Below, one piece after another: positions 42,317-51,451 of a stretch of DNA of 64,000 nucleotides. Numbering within the stretch: the first letter of the stretch is position 1; each line of letters begins with the position of its first letter. The stretch spans positions 1 through 64,000 of the forward strand of contig CAZHIC010000006.1 of NCBI GenBank assembly GCA_964532405.1, given 5' to 3'. The stretch comes from PALSA-1006 sp964532405 (GTDB taxonomy: Bacteria; Pseudomonadota; Gammaproteobacteria; Burkholderiales; Gallionellaceae). Below the pieces are notes generated by a model that saw nothing but the letters and a program-made list of their open reading frames with translations, ran no database searches and had not been told where the DNA came from. The translations under genes were made by a program, and so were the position numbers.

Positions 42317-42478
42317 TATTCACTTACCGGTCAAACTGATGTCAAAACATGACAAGATTTTCTCACGCGGAGACGCGGGGGGCGCGGAGAATATAGGCTT
42401 CCAGCCCGCTTTGTTTTTTCTCTGCGTCTCCGCGCCTCCGCGTGAAACCCTGTTTGGTTCCGGCTCGTCCGGCTTAGG
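42317..42478 (-). repeat. Copy C of the ~160-bp dispersed element (inverted)
   Basis: Reverse-complemented, it runs from CCTAAGCCGGACGAGCC to ACCGGTAAGTGAATAA. It is close to identical to copy B (5755-5906) except that it keeps the extra GACATCAGTTTGACC stretch and has a few substitutions. With the small lipoprotein it fills the gap between the Nif3-like gene and the Gld-type exporter. Confidence 0.92.
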
Positions 42479-42500
42479 TATCCGTAAAAAGCGACCTTAA

Positions 42501-42659
42501 ATGAAACTTGCACTTTCGATAAAAAACTTGCTGCTGACAGCGACTCTCTTGGCACTTGCGGGGTGCGCTGCGACCCCGCTGACACCGGAGCAAAAGGCAC
42601 TTAACAAAGCTTATGATGCGATCTCTTCCGGCAAGGCCGGCTCGAGTATAAAAAAGTAA
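42501..42659 (+). CDS. Small lipoprotein
   Basis: A 52-residue open frame with a full lipoprotein signal: MKLALSIKNLLLTATLLALA then GC, lipobox LALAGC with Cys22. The mature peptide is only ~31 residues (ATPLTPEQKALNKAYDAISS and a Lys/Ser tail). No clear Shine-Dalgarno is visible. It starts 22 bp after copy C of the ~160-bp element and ends 10 bp before the convergent exporter gene. The lipobox makes chance unlikely, but function is unknown; small entericidin-like lipoproteins are a loose comparison. Confidence 0.6.
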   Translation: MKLALSIKNLLLTATLLALAGCAATPLTPEQKALNKAYDAISSGKAGSSIKK

Positions 42660-42669
42660 CGCAATACTT

Positions 42670-44019
42670 TTAACCTCTCCTGCGCCACCAAACCGCCCCG
42701 CCCGCCAACAACAGCAACAGCGGCAGCACGATCACCAGACCGATGCTGATGATCGCGAGCGCGCGCGCGCTAAAGGTGACGGTACCGTCTTTATTGGCGC
42801 GGGGCTGGATGGTGATGAGCGCTTCTTCGTTGGCGAGCCAGTTCACCATGTTGATGCCGAGGTCGATGTTGCCGCCGTTGCCGGAATAGGCGTTGGCCAA
42901 AAACGAAGCACCGCCGACGATAACGATGCGCTGCTCTTTGTCGTTCACCGTGCGCTGTAGTGCGACGGCCAGATTGACCGGGCCGGGGATGTCGTGATTC
43001 TTGTCGAAGCGAGGCTTGTCGGCGGGTTTGAATGGGGTGCGGCTGACCCAGCCGCGCGGTGCGCCTTCGACCAAGGTGTGGCGCTGCCATGCGCTTTTTT
43101 CTTCTCCGCCGAGCGAACGCGCATACGGGAACACAGTGATGAGGTCGAAATTGCGGGTGACCGGGTGCGGCGGATAGCCCGCGCTCAAGGTCCAGTTCGC
43201 CGGAGCGTTCATCTCTTGAGCGGCGGGATCGATGACCGTGCCGGGGGTGAGCAGCAAGCCGAGTTTTTCGGCGACAGGCTCCAGACCGCGCAGCGGTTCG
43301 GCGTCGATTAGCCAGAGCAGGTTGCCGCCGTTGTCGATGTGGCGCAATATTTTGTCGACTTCGCCCTGCAACAGGGGCACTTGCGGGTGAGTGAGCACCA
43401 GCAGGCTGGCATTGCCCGGCACCTCCTGAGCCAGCGTGAGATTCAGGCTGCTCATGCGATAACCGTTCTGCTGCAGCTTCTTGCCGAATTCGCCCAGGTC
43501 GTGATTGGCCATGCCGTCCAACTTGCGTTCGCCGTGACCCTCCAGATACATCAGCAACGCATCTTTGGAATGGGCCAGGCCGAGCAAGGCGCTGGAGAGC
43601 GTCTGTTCGTTCAGGGACGTAAGATGCGCGGCGCGTCCGCCATATTCCACCACCATCTCGCCGTTGTTCTGTATCGCCGCTTTGCGCATCGCTTCCGGGT
43701 CTTTTAGCGGATCGACGAAGACGAGCGCGATGTCGGTCTTGTAACGCTGATAGATTCCGATGAACTCGCGTATGAGCCGGCGCATATCGCCCTGCTTCAC
43801 ATCCTGTTCGGTGACATAGACGGTGATCTTGACCTCGCCGGGCAACAGCTTGAGCACGTCCACGCTGCTTTGCTCCAGACTGTTCAATTGGGTCTGTGTC
43901 GCATCCCACTGCAAAGGATAGCGCGCGGAAAGCTGATACAGCGCTAGCGCAGCACTGAGCAACAACACGGTGAACGCGATGTTCTTAAGAAGCAAAGGAG
44001 GCAGGCGAAAGAATTTCAT
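42670..44019 (-). CDS. GldG-like ABC exporter auxiliary protein
   Basis: A 449-residue protein with an N-terminal membrane helix (NIAFTVLLLSAALALYQL), a large periplasmic domain of the ABC_transp_aux type (YVTEQDVKQGDMRRLIREF, LMYLEGHGERKLDG, NGGNLLWLIDAEP, GPVNLAVALQRT) and a C-terminal helix followed by WWRRRG. It forms a TAATG overlap with the permease gene upstream. In Bacteroidetes the GldA/F/G set supports gliding; in proteobacteria the same trio has no assigned cargo. Confidence 0.82.
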   Translation of the reverse strand: MKFFRLPPLLLKNIAFTVLLLSAALALYQLSARYPLQWDATQTQLNSLEQSSVDVLKLLPGEVKITVYVTEQDVKQGDMRRLIREFIGIYQRYKTDIALVFVDPLKDPEAMRKAAIQNNGEMVVEYGGRAAHLTSLNEQTLSSALLGLAHSKDALLMYLEGHGERKLDGMANHDLGEFGKKLQQNGYRMSSLNLTLAQEVPGNASLLVLTHPQVPLLQGEVDKILRHIDNGGNLLWLIDAEPLRGLEPVAEKLGLLLTPGTVIDPAAQEMNAPANWTLSAGYPPHPVTRNFDLITVFPYARSLGGEEKSAWQRHTLVEGAPRGWVSRTPFKPADKPRFDKNHDIPGPVNLAVALQRTVNDKEQRIVIVGGASFLANAYSGNGGNIDLGINMVNWLANEEALITIQPRANKDGTVTFSARALAIISIGLVIVLPLLLLLAGGAVWWRRRG

Positions 44020-44762
44020 TATGCGTACATACGGTTGTTATTCACGCGACGTATCGTCAGCAACAAAAACGTGGCGATGAACAAGGTGAAATAGACGATG
44101 TCCGCACTAAAGACCAGCCCCGCGTTCAGGCTCTGGGCGTGGGCGGTAGGAGAAAGGGCGCGCAATGCGTTCGCATTGTCGGCTCCCCCGATGTCTATCA
44201 ACCACAAACCGAAAGACAAGGCGGTGGCGCTCAAGGCCGCGACGATAGGCTGTTTGGTGAGTGCGGAAAGATAGAGTCCGAGCGCGGCGTAACTGGCCGT
44301 CAGCAGCAAAAGTCCCAGCGCGTTGGCGGCCAGCAGACCGAAATCGAGATGCGTGCCGAATCCCAGAATGGCAAGCATGAGCGTGCAACTGGCGATGACG
44401 AGCGAGATGAACAGCAGCAAGCTGAGGAACTTCCCGATCACGATCTGGCTGCTGGAAACAGGCGCGGCGAGCAGGAGTGCCAGCGTTTGATTGCGGTGCT
44501 CTTCGGCGAGCAGGCGCATGGTGAAAAGCGGGATCAACATCATCAACATCAGCGCGAGTGTGCCGAACAGGGGGGACGCGACAGTCATGGTCGCTCCCGG
44601 CGCGTTGGCGACCAAGGCCAGTTGCGCCTGCACTTGCAGATACGCGTCGAGGCGGGCCAGAAAGAACCAGGCGAAGATGAATTGCAACGCCCCCAGGATC
44701 AGCCAGGTACTAGGCGTGGCGAACAGGCTGCGAAACTCTTTGTGGGCAATGGTGAATATCAT
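44019..44762 (-). CDS. ABC-2 type permease (GldF-like)
   Basis: A 247-residue, six-helix ABC permease. It begins IAHKEFRSLFATPSTWLILG, typical of ABC-2 subunits tied to Gld-like auxiliaries, and includes LALLLAAPVSSSQIVIGKFL, the conserved coupling-helix region. It overlaps the ATPase gene by ATGA and the auxiliary gene by TAATG, so all three should be made together. Substrate unknown. Confidence 0.88.
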   Translation of the reverse strand: MIFTIAHKEFRSLFATPSTWLILGALQFIFAWFFLARLDAYLQVQAQLALVANAPGATMTVASPLFGTLALMLMMLIPLFTMRLLAEEHRNQTLALLLAAPVSSSQIVIGKFLSLLLFISLVIASCTLMLAILGFGTHLDFGLLAANALGLLLLTASYAALGLYLSALTKQPIVAALSATALSFGLWLIDIGGADNANALRALSPTAHAQSLNAGLVFSADIVYFTLFIATFLLLTIRRVNNNRMYA

Positions 44763-45691
44763 GCGGGTTCGTTCTCGGTGATTTGCGTATACACGTCTTC
44801 GATGCTGCCTTTGAGCGGTGTCAGTTGCTGCGCTTGCCAGCCGCGTTCGGCGGCGAGCGCAAGCAATACCGCGCTGGTATTGGCCTGCAAGGTGTGCATG
44901 ATGCGGAAGCGGGTGTCGGAAAGCGCTTCGACAGTTTCAACACCGGCGATGTCTTGCAGTTCGTCCAGTGGCGGCGGTGCCAGCAAAGTGACGACGAAGC
45001 CGGGTTGGTAGCCGTATTGCTGCATACGCGCGCTGCTGTCGCCGTAGATTAAGCGGCCTTTTTGCATGATCTCGACGCGGTCGCAGATGTTTTCCACTTC
45101 GCTTAGCAGGTGCGTGGAAAGGATGACACTGTGGCTGTCGCCCAACTCGCGGATAAGGGTGCGAATCTCGCGGATTTGGGCAGGGTCGAGGCCGACGGTA
45201 GGCTCATCCAGCACGATGACTTGCGGGCGATGGATGATGGCTTGCGCGATGCCGACGCGCTGTTGGTAGCCTTTCGACAGCGTGCCGATGATCTTCCTTC
45301 CGCTCTCTTGCAGGCCGCAGCGCTGCTTGGTCTCGTCCAGAGCACCGGGCAGAAGGCTCTTGGGCACGCGATGCAACTTGGCCGCGAATATCAGATAGTC
45401 ATCCACGCGCATCTCGCGATACAGCGGCGGGGTCTCGGGCAGATAGCCGATGCACGCCTTGGCCTGATCGGGTTGCTGCTGCAGATTGAATCCGCAAATT
45501 TCGACTTCTCCCGAGTGCGGCGTCAACGCGCCGGTAAGCATTTGCAGTGTCGTGCTTTTCCCCGCGCCGTTGTGGCCGAGCAGGCCGAGCACTTCGCCGC
45601 GTTTGAGCTCGAACGAGACGTTTTGGACGACATCCCGTTGGCCGTAGCGGCGGCCGAGATTGCGTGCGGACAGGGTGAGCGGTGCAGTCAT
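44759..45691 (-). CDS. ABC transporter ATPase (GldA-like)
   Basis: A 310-residue ATPase: Walker A GLLGHNGAGKSTT, signature LSKGYQQRVGIAQAI, Walker B VIVLDEPTVGLDP and the switch His in VILSTHLL. A C-terminal ~80-residue extension follows, as in ABC-2 exporters. Start 45691 (MTAPLTLSARNLGRRYG) is preferred over a longer frame that runs into the divergent lipoprotein gene. Confidence 0.92.
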   Translation of the reverse strand: MTAPLTLSARNLGRRYGQRDVVQNVSFELKRGEVLGLLGHNGAGKSTTLQMLTGALTPHSGEVEICGFNLQQQPDQAKACIGYLPETPPLYREMRVDDYLIFAAKLHRVPKSLLPGALDETKQRCGLQESGRKIIGTLSKGYQQRVGIAQAIIHRPQVIVLDEPTVGLDPAQIREIRTLIRELGDSHSVILSTHLLSEVENICDRVEIMQKGRLIYGDSSARMQQYGYQPGFVVTLLAPPPLDELQDIAGVETVEALSDTRFRIMHTLQANTSAVLLALAAERGWQAQQLTPLKGSIEDVYTQITENEPA

Positions 45692-45778
45692 GCCGGGGAG
45701 GGACGGTTGTGAGTTGGGGTGAATATAACCTAATATGCGCTCTCGCACCAAAATACCCAGCCCGGCCAACCGAATAAA

Positions 45779-47512
45779 ATGACTTCTTTTCACTATAAAA
45801 TAATCTTATTTCCACTACTGTTGAGCGCGTGCGCGCATGCGCCGCGCAGCGATGATGCAACGTCGCAAACGCGCAACGCTGCAGAGGAAAACAGCTCAGC
45901 GTCTGTCAAACTCGTCCTACCCAATGTCGCGCTGGATGAGCGCGTGCTCTATGAATTCTTGCTGGGCGATATTGCGCTGCAGCGCGGCAGGCCGGAATTG
46001 GCTGCGGAGGCCTATTGGGATCTGGCCAAAACGACGCGCGATCCGCGCGTGGCCCGCCGCGCCGCACAGATGGCTTTCGAATCGCGCCAGATGGATAAAT
46101 CGCTAGAAGCGTTTGCGCTGTGGCAGGAACTGGAGCCCTCCGCGCCTCTGGCGAAACAAATGCTGGTGTCGCTGCTGTTGAGCGGCGGTAAGTTGCAAGA
46201 AGCGCGCCCGCATGTTGAGGGCTGGCTGGCTACCGACCCCAAAAATGCCGGCTACATATTCATGCAGATATATTCCCTGTTGATGCGTGCCACAAATAAG
46301 GCCGGGGCTCTGGATTGGCTGGTCGATGTGGCGCGGCCTTATCCTAAAGTGGCAGAAGCACATTGGGCCGTGGCTCAAGTCGCGGCGGCGGCCAATAACA
46401 AGGAACTGGCTCTGGCCGAAATTCATCTGGCGGTGCAATTGCGCCCCGAGTGGGATATGGCGGTGGTGTTCGAAGCGCAGTTGTTAATGCCGAACGAGCC
46501 AAAAAAAGCGCTGGAACTAGTGCAGAATTTTTTAAAAGCGAATTTCGCCAATAAAGACGTGCGCTTGTTTTATGCCCGCGCCCTGTTGGAACAGAAACTC
46601 TATGGCGAATCGCGGGTACAGTTCCAGCAGCTGTTGGCGAGCAATCAGGAAAATATCGAGCTGGCTTTCGCGATCGCCTTATTGTCGCTGCAAATGGGCG
46701 AACTGGATCGCGCGGAAAAAGAACTGCAGGAGACCTTGTCCAAAGGGAAAAAAGACGCGGGCACGGTGCATTATTACCTCGCCCAATTGAACGAGGCGAA
46801 GAAAAACGACATTGCGGCACTGGCACAATATCGCCAGGTGCTGGATGGCGAATATGTTTATGCGGCCCGTTTGCGCGAGGCGTATTTGTTGAATAAAGAG
46901 GGCAAGCTCAATGAAGCACGCGCTGCGTTGAAAAGCGCTCCGGCGGCAAGCAATCAGCAGCGGGTGACCCTTATCTTGATCGAAGCACAGATGCTGCGCG
47001 AAGCCAAGCAGTTCGACGCTTCGTACCGGATACTTACGGAAGCTTTGGAGAAACTCCCCAATCATCCGCAATTGTTGTTCGAGGCCGCGATGGCCGCGGA
47101 TAAATTGGGCAAGCCCGAACTCTTCGAGCAGTTATTGCGCAAACTCTTGCAAGTGGCACCGGAGCATGCCCAAGCCAATAACGCCTTGGGCTATAGTTTT
47201 CTGGAGCGCAACGTGCGGCTGGAAGAAGGGATGCAGCTGGTCGAAAAAGCCTATCAGCTCGCGCCGGACGACGCCGCGATCACCGATAGCGTGGGCTGGG
47301 GCTACTATCGTTTGGGCAAGCTGGACAAGAGTTTGGAATTCTTGCGGCGCGCTTTCGCAACCAATCCCGATCCGGAGATTGCGGCTCATCTGGGCGAGGT
47401 GTTGTGGGTACAAGGCAGTAAAGATGAAGCCCGAAAGATTTGGCAGGACACCCTAAAAACGCATCCCGATAGCGATTCGTTGCGCGTGCTGATCAAAAGA
47501 TTCATCCCCTGA
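45779..47512 (+). CDS. TPR-repeat lipoprotein
   Basis: A 577-residue envelope protein with a lipobox (LLLSAC, Cys18) and many TPR-like repeats across residues ~60-570 (WDLAKTTRDPRVARRAAQMA, ALGYSFLERNVRLEEGMQLV, DSVGWGYYRLGKLDKSLEFL). It is the conserved neighbour of lolB-ispE in betaproteobacteria and overlaps lolB by TGATG. Probably a scaffold at the outer membrane; the partner is unknown. Confidence 0.85.
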   Translation: MTSFHYKIILFPLLLSACAHAPRSDDATSQTRNAAEENSSASVKLVLPNVALDERVLYEFLLGDIALQRGRPELAAEAYWDLAKTTRDPRVARRAAQMAFESRQMDKSLEAFALWQELEPSAPLAKQMLVSLLLSGGKLQEARPHVEGWLATDPKNAGYIFMQIYSLLMRATNKAGALDWLVDVARPYPKVAEAHWAVAQVAAAANNKELALAEIHLAVQLRPEWDMAVVFEAQLLMPNEPKKALELVQNFLKANFANKDVRLFYARALLEQKLYGESRVQFQQLLASNQENIELAFAIALLSLQMGELDRAEKELQETLSKGKKDAGTVHYYLAQLNEAKKNDIAALAQYRQVLDGEYVYAARLREAYLLNKEGKLNEARAALKSAPAASNQQRVTLILIEAQMLREAKQFDASYRILTEALEKLPNHPQLLFEAAMAADKLGKPELFEQLLRKLLQVAPEHAQANNALGYSFLERNVRLEEGMQLVEKAYQLAPDDAAITDSVGWGYYRLGKLDKSLEFLRRAFATNPDPEIAAHLGEVLWVQGSKDEARKIWQDTLKTHPDSDSLRVLIKRFIP

Positions 47513-48084
47513 TGCGCATCCGCTTTTCGCCTTGCCTATGGCTGTCTGTATTGGCGCTGTTGACCGGCTGCGCCACCCATACGACCATCAAAACTCTGCA
47601 ACGCCCAGCCCAACCCGACGCGCCTTTTGCTTTTAACGGGCGCGTGGCGATCAAGCACGACGGCGAGCGTTCTTCTGCAAACTTACGCTGGACGCATGGC
47701 GCAAACGAGGATGAGATTTTGTTGCTCGCGCCGCTGGGACAGACCGTTGCGCGCATCCACCGCGACCCGCAGGGCGTAACGCTGGATGCGTCCGGAAAGC
47801 ATCACGTCGCGCAGAATGCAGAGGCATTGACGCAGCAGGTGCTGGGTTGGGAGCTGCCTTTGTCCGGGCTACGCTATTGGGTAATGGCCCTGCCCGCAAA
47901 CGGAAGCGCATTTGATATTCAACTCAACGCAAACGGACAGGCCGCCGTGTTACGCCAAGACGGCTGGGAAATCAATTACTCGCGTTATGCTACTGCGGCG
48001 GCGGACAGCTTACCGATGCGCGTTGCCTTGCGCCGCGAAAAACTGGAAATCCTGATATTGATCGACGAATGGGAAAAGCAATAA
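47512..48084 (+). CDS. lolB: Outer-membrane lipoprotein insertion factor LolB
   Basis: A 190-residue LolB, itself a lipoprotein (LALLTGC, Cys20) that takes lipoproteins from LolA and places them in the outer membrane. FAFNGRVAIKHDGERSSANL and LLLAPLGQTVARIHRD are family strands, followed by LPLSGLRYWVMALPA. It sits in the classic lolB-ispE-prs order and overlaps the genes on both sides. Confidence 0.92.
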   Translation: MRIRFSPCLWLSVLALLTGCATHTTIKTLQRPAQPDAPFAFNGRVAIKHDGERSSANLRWTHGANEDEILLLAPLGQTVARIHRDPQGVTLDASGKHHVAQNAEALTQQVLGWELPLSGLRYWVMALPANGSAFDIQLNANGQAAVLRQDGWEINYSRYATAAADSLPMRVALRREKLEILILIDEWEKQ

Positions 48085-48935
48085 ATTCTCTCACCTGCCC
48101 TGCCCCGGCGAAATTAAATCTGTTCCTGCATGTCGTCGGACGCAGAGCCGACGGCTATCACCTGTTGCAAACCCTGTTTCGCTTCATCGACCTCAACGAC
48201 ACCCTGCACTTCACTTTGCGCGAGGATGGCGACGTGCGCCGCGTGAACGAACTGAACGGCGTACCGCCGGAACAAGACTTGTGCGTGCGTGCAGCCCGTC
48301 TGCTGCAGCACGAGACGGGCTGCACGCTGGGCGTGGATATCAGCCTCGAGAAACGCATCCCGATGGGCGGCGGCCTGGGCGGCGGCAGTTCGGATGCAGC
48401 GACCACCTTGCTGGCTCTGAATCAGCTGTGGGGCTTGGCTTTGTCGCGCGAACGCCTGATGCAACTCGGGCTCACATTAGGTGCCGATGTACCGGTATTC
48501 GTGTTCGGCAGCAATGCTTTTGCCGAGGGCGTGGGGGAAAAGTTACAAGCCTACGATCTGCCGGAAACATGGTATGTCGTACTGTCCCCGCCCGTGCACG
48601 TACCGACCGTTCAGATATTCACTCACCCGGAATTGACACGAAATACGATTTCCATCACAATTCGCGCCCTTCCGATTGGGCGCGATTTTCGCGCAGGCCA
48701 ATTCGGCAACGATTTACAGCCGCTGGCGTGCAAGTTATACCCGGAAATCGGGCGGCATCTGACGTGGCTTGCGCAGTTCGCGCCCGCGTTGATGACCGGC
48801 TCGGGCGCGTGTGTATTCGCCGAGTTCGCCACGGAAGAGCAAGCGCGCGCAGTGTTGCAGCAATTGCCGGAAAATATGCGCGGCTTCGTAGCGCGCGGCT
48901 TGCAGCAGCATCCGTTAAAAGATTTTGCAGCATAA
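48069..48935 (+). CDS. ispE: 4-diphosphocytidyl-2-C-methyl-D-erythritol kinase
   Basis: A 288-residue GHMP kinase of the MEP isoprenoid pathway. PAPAKLNLFLHVVGRRADGY is the N-terminal motif, PMGGGLGGGSSDAATTL the ATP-binding loop, and LMTGSGACVFAEF the C-terminal GHMP motif. It overlaps lolB by 16 bp. Confidence 0.95.
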   Translation: MGKAINSLTCPAPAKLNLFLHVVGRRADGYHLLQTLFRFIDLNDTLHFTLREDGDVRRVNELNGVPPEQDLCVRAARLLQHETGCTLGVDISLEKRIPMGGGLGGGSSDAATTLLALNQLWGLALSRERLMQLGLTLGADVPVFVFGSNAFAEGVGEKLQAYDLPETWYVVLSPPVHVPTVQIFTHPELTRNTISITIRALPIGRDFRAGQFGNDLQPLACKLYPEIGRHLTWLAQFAPALMTGSGACVFAEFATEEQARAVLQQLPENMRGFVARGLQQHPLKDFAA

Positions 48936-48968
48936 GCGGTTTAAAAAATTTAATCCGCAGAGTTTTAT

Positions 48969-49043
48969 TGGGGAGTCGCCAAGTGGTAAGGCACCGGATT
49001 TTGATTCCGGCATTCGTAGGTTCGATCCCTACCTCCCCAGCCA
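48969..49043 (+). tRNA. tRNA-Gln (anticodon TTG)
   Basis: A 75-nt cloverleaf including an encoded CCA. The acceptor stem TGGGGAG pairs perfectly with CTCCCCA. The anticodon arm CCGGATTTTGATTCCGG presents TTG. The T-arm is GTAGGTTCGATCCCTAC. It lies between ispE and prs, its usual place in betaproteobacteria, and is probably co-transcribed with them. Confidence 0.96.
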
Positions 49044-49087
49044 AATCGTATGGGCGCTTGCGCCCGTTTTAAATTAGGGGGCTCAAC

Positions 49088-50038
49088 GTGTCTCACGACA
49101 GCTTGATGGTATTCACCGGTAATGCCAACCCTAAGCTCGCCGAAAAAGTGGCGCGGCATCTCGATATTCATCTGGGGCGTGCCACCGTCAGCAAGTTCTC
49201 CGACGGCGAAGTCATGGTCGAGATCCTCGAGCATGTGCGCGGCAGAGATGTGTTCGTTTTGCAATCTACCTGTGTCCCGACCAACGACAGCCTGATGGAA
49301 GTGATGGTCATGGTGGATGCGTTAAAACGCGCCTCCGCCGGGCGCATCACCGCAGCGATGCCTTATTTCGGTTATGCGCGCCAAGACCGTCGTCCGCGTT
49401 CCGCGCGGGTGGCGATCACGGCCAAAGTGGTCGCCGACATGCTCGTGGGCGTCGGTGTCGACCGCTTGCTGACCATGGACTTGCACTCCGATCAGATCCA
49501 AGGCTTCTTTTCGATCCCGGTCGACAACATCTACTCTTCGCCGATTTTATTGTCGGATGTGTGGAAGCAGAACTACCAGAATCTGATCGTGGTGTCGCCG
49601 GACGTCGGCGGTGTGGTGCGTGCCCGTGCCTTGGCCAAGCGTCTGGAGTCGGACTTGGCGATCATCGACAAGCGCCGCCCCAAGCCCAATGTGGCCAAGG
49701 TGATGAACATCATCGGCGATGTCGCCGGGCGCACTTGCATCATCATGGACGACATGGTGGACACCGCGAACACCCTGTGCGAAGCGGCCAATGCGCTGAA
49801 AGAAAAGGGCGCTGCACGCGTGATCGCTTACTGCACCCATCCGGTCTTGTCCGGTCCGGCGATCGAGCGCATCGAAAAATCGGCGATCGATGAGTTGGTG
49901 GTGACGGATACCATTCCGCTGCGCGAAGAAGCGCGCAACTGCAAACGCATCCGCCAGTTGAGCGTGGCGGAGTTGATGGCCGAGACCATGCGCCGCATCA
50001 ACGCGGAAGAATCGGTCAGCTCGCTGTTCATGGAATAA
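49088..50038 (+). CDS. prs: Ribose-phosphate pyrophosphokinase
   Basis: A 316-residue PRPP synthase, which makes the ribose donor for nucleotide, histidine and tryptophan synthesis. YFGYARQDRRPRSARVAITA is the ATP-binding flexible loop region, TMDLHSDQIQGFF the metal site and CIIMDDMVDTANTLCEAANA the PRPP-binding loop. Starts with GTG behind a GGGG-rich site. Confidence 0.97.
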   Translation: MSHDSLMVFTGNANPKLAEKVARHLDIHLGRATVSKFSDGEVMVEILEHVRGRDVFVLQSTCVPTNDSLMEVMVMVDALKRASAGRITAAMPYFGYARQDRRPRSARVAITAKVVADMLVGVGVDRLLTMDLHSDQIQGFFSIPVDNIYSSPILLSDVWKQNYQNLIVVSPDVGGVVRARALAKRLESDLAIIDKRRPKPNVAKVMNIIGDVAGRTCIIMDDMVDTANTLCEAANALKEKGAARVIAYCTHPVLSGPAIERIEKSAIDELVVTDTIPLREEARNCKRIRQLSVAELMAETMRRINAEESVSSLFME

Positions 50039-50043
50039 ATTTC

Positions 50044-50066
50044 GCAGCAGCCGTGTTGGCTGCTGC
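50044..50066 (+). other. Hairpin between prs and rplY
   Basis: GCAGCAGCC-GTGTT-GGCTGCTGC, a perfect 9-bp stem with a 5-nt loop but no U-run, 54 nt before the rplY start. It may be an mRNA processing or stability site, or a leader element of the ribosomal protein gene. Confidence 0.55.
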
Positions 50067-50119
50067 ACAACCCGAAGCCCTCTGGTCGCGGAGAGCTTCA
50101 CTAGAAGTGGAGAAGTAAA

Positions 50120-50785
50120 ATGGCAATCGAAATAGCAGCAACATCACGCAAGACGCAAGGAACGGGTGCGAGCCGCCGTCTGCGTAAAGCGAATCGCGTC
50201 CCCGGTATCGTTTATGGCAACAGCGAGCCAGTATCTATCGACCTCGATCACAACACCCTGTATTTCGCGCTGAAAAAAGAAGCCTTCCACGCATCTGTTT
50301 TGTCGCTGGATTTAGACGGCAAAAAAGAGGATGTCTTGTTGCGCGACTTCCACATGCACCCGTTCCGTCAGCAAGTGCTGCATATCGACTTCCAACGCGT
50401 CGATGCGAAGAAGAAGATCCACATGAAAGTGCCGTTGCACTTCATCAATGCCGACATCGCTCCCGGCGTAAAAACTGGCGGCGGCATCATCAGCCATGTA
50501 TTGAACGAGTTGTCCATCGCTTGCTTGCCGGCTGACTTGCCTACATCCATCGAAGTGGATCTGGCTACGCTGAACCTGGGTCACTCGATTCACGTATCCG
50601 ACGTCAAACTACCCAAGGGCGTGGAAATAGCTGGCCACCATCACGCTGCCGATGCGGTTGCTACCGTGCAAGTGCCGCGCGGTGCAGTAGAAGCCGCAGC
50701 AACAGAAACGGCTGCTCCGGCTGCTGCCGCAGCTCCTGCGGCAGCAGCAAAACCTGCCGCAGCAAAACCCGCAGCTAAAAAATAA
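50120..50785 (+). CDS. rplY: 50S ribosomal protein L25 (CTC/TL5 form)
   Basis: A 221-residue long-form L25 that binds 5S rRNA. The N-terminal L25 domain (~1-95: GASRRLRKANRVPGIVYGN, RDFHMHPFRQQVLHIDFQRV) is followed by the CTC beta domain (~100-190: KVPLHFINADIAPGVKTGG). The last ~30 residues are an Ala/Pro/Lys repeat tail. GTGGAGAAG before the ATG is a good ribosome-binding site. An intrinsic terminator follows. Confidence 0.95.
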   Translation: MAIEIAATSRKTQGTGASRRLRKANRVPGIVYGNSEPVSIDLDHNTLYFALKKEAFHASVLSLDLDGKKEDVLLRDFHMHPFRQQVLHIDFQRVDAKKKIHMKVPLHFINADIAPGVKTGGGIISHVLNELSIACLPADLPTSIEVDLATLNLGHSIHVSDVKLPKGVEIAGHHHAADAVATVQVPRGAVEAAATETAAPAAAAAPAAAAKPAAAKPAAKK

Positions 50786-50810
50786 TCGTCGCTCGGGCGT
50801 CGTTATCTTG

Positions 50811-50851
50811 AAAAGCTCGTCATGCAGAACAAAAGCATGACGGGCTTTTTT
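50811..50851 (+). terminator. Intrinsic terminator of rplY
   Basis: AAAAGCTCGTCATGC, a 9-nt loop AGAACAAAA, then GCATGACGGGCTTTTTT: a long stem with one mismatch and a U-run. It ends at the pth start codon, which therefore probably has its own promoter or relies on read-through. Confidence 0.88.
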
Positions 50852-50852
50852 C

Positions 50853-51431
50853 ATGATGAGTGAAATAAAACTGATCGTCGGCCTGGGCAACCCCGGCCGA
50901 GAATACGCAAGCACACGCCACAATGCGGGGTTTTGGTGGGTGAATGAGCTTGCGCGTAGTCACAACGCAAATTTCAAAGCCGACAGCAAATTCCACGGGC
51001 TAATCGCCCGTGTCGCCCTGCACGGGCATGACGTGCATCTGCTCAAGCCGCAGACCTTTATGAATGTCAGCGGGTGCGCGGTCGGCGCAGTGGCACAGTT
51101 TTACAAAATCGAAGCCGCACAGATTCTCGTGGTACATGACGAACTCGATTTGCCGCCGGGTAGTGCCAAGCTCAAGCTAGGTGGCGGACACGGCGGACAC
51201 AACGGCTTAAAGGACATCATCGCGCATCTCGGAACCAAGGATTTTTGGCGTTTGCGCCTTGGTATCGGCCATCCCGGTGATCGGGCAGAAGTAGTCAATT
51301 TTGTGTTGAATGCACCGCGCCAAGAAGAACAATCACTGATCGAAGAGGCGATGCAGCATGCGCAGGATGTCGCACCGCTGGTGATCGAAGGCAAGCTGGA
51401 AGCGGCGATGCTGAAGCTGCATAGCCAATGA
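50853..51431 (+). CDS. pth: Peptidyl-tRNA hydrolase
   Basis: A 192-residue Pth (191 if the second ATG, 50856, is used) that frees tRNA from dropped-off peptides. Motifs: VGLGNPGREYASTRHNAGFW with the catalytic His, KPQTFMNVSG, VVHDELDLPPGSAKLKLGGG and GHNGLKDI. Standard neighbour of prs-rplY. Confidence 0.96.
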   Translation: MMSEIKLIVGLGNPGREYASTRHNAGFWWVNELARSHNANFKADSKFHGLIARVALHGHDVHLLKPQTFMNVSGCAVGAVAQFYKIEAAQILVVHDELDLPPGSAKLKLGGGHGGHNGLKDIIAHLGTKDFWRLRLGIGHPGDRAEVVNFVLNAPRQEEQSLIEEAMQHAQDVAPLVIEGKLEAAMLKLHSQ

Positions 51432-51451
51432 TGTGGCACACAGTCAGCCAT

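Noticed and set aside
42331..42600. 89-residue minus-strand frame
   Set aside because: Translates copy C of the dispersed element and runs antisense through the small lipoprotein.
42791..43909. 372-residue minus-strand frame overlapping the GldG-like gene
   Set aside because: Arg/Ser-rich shadow in another frame of the same strand; the GldG-like frame has membrane helices and overlaps its neighbour properly.
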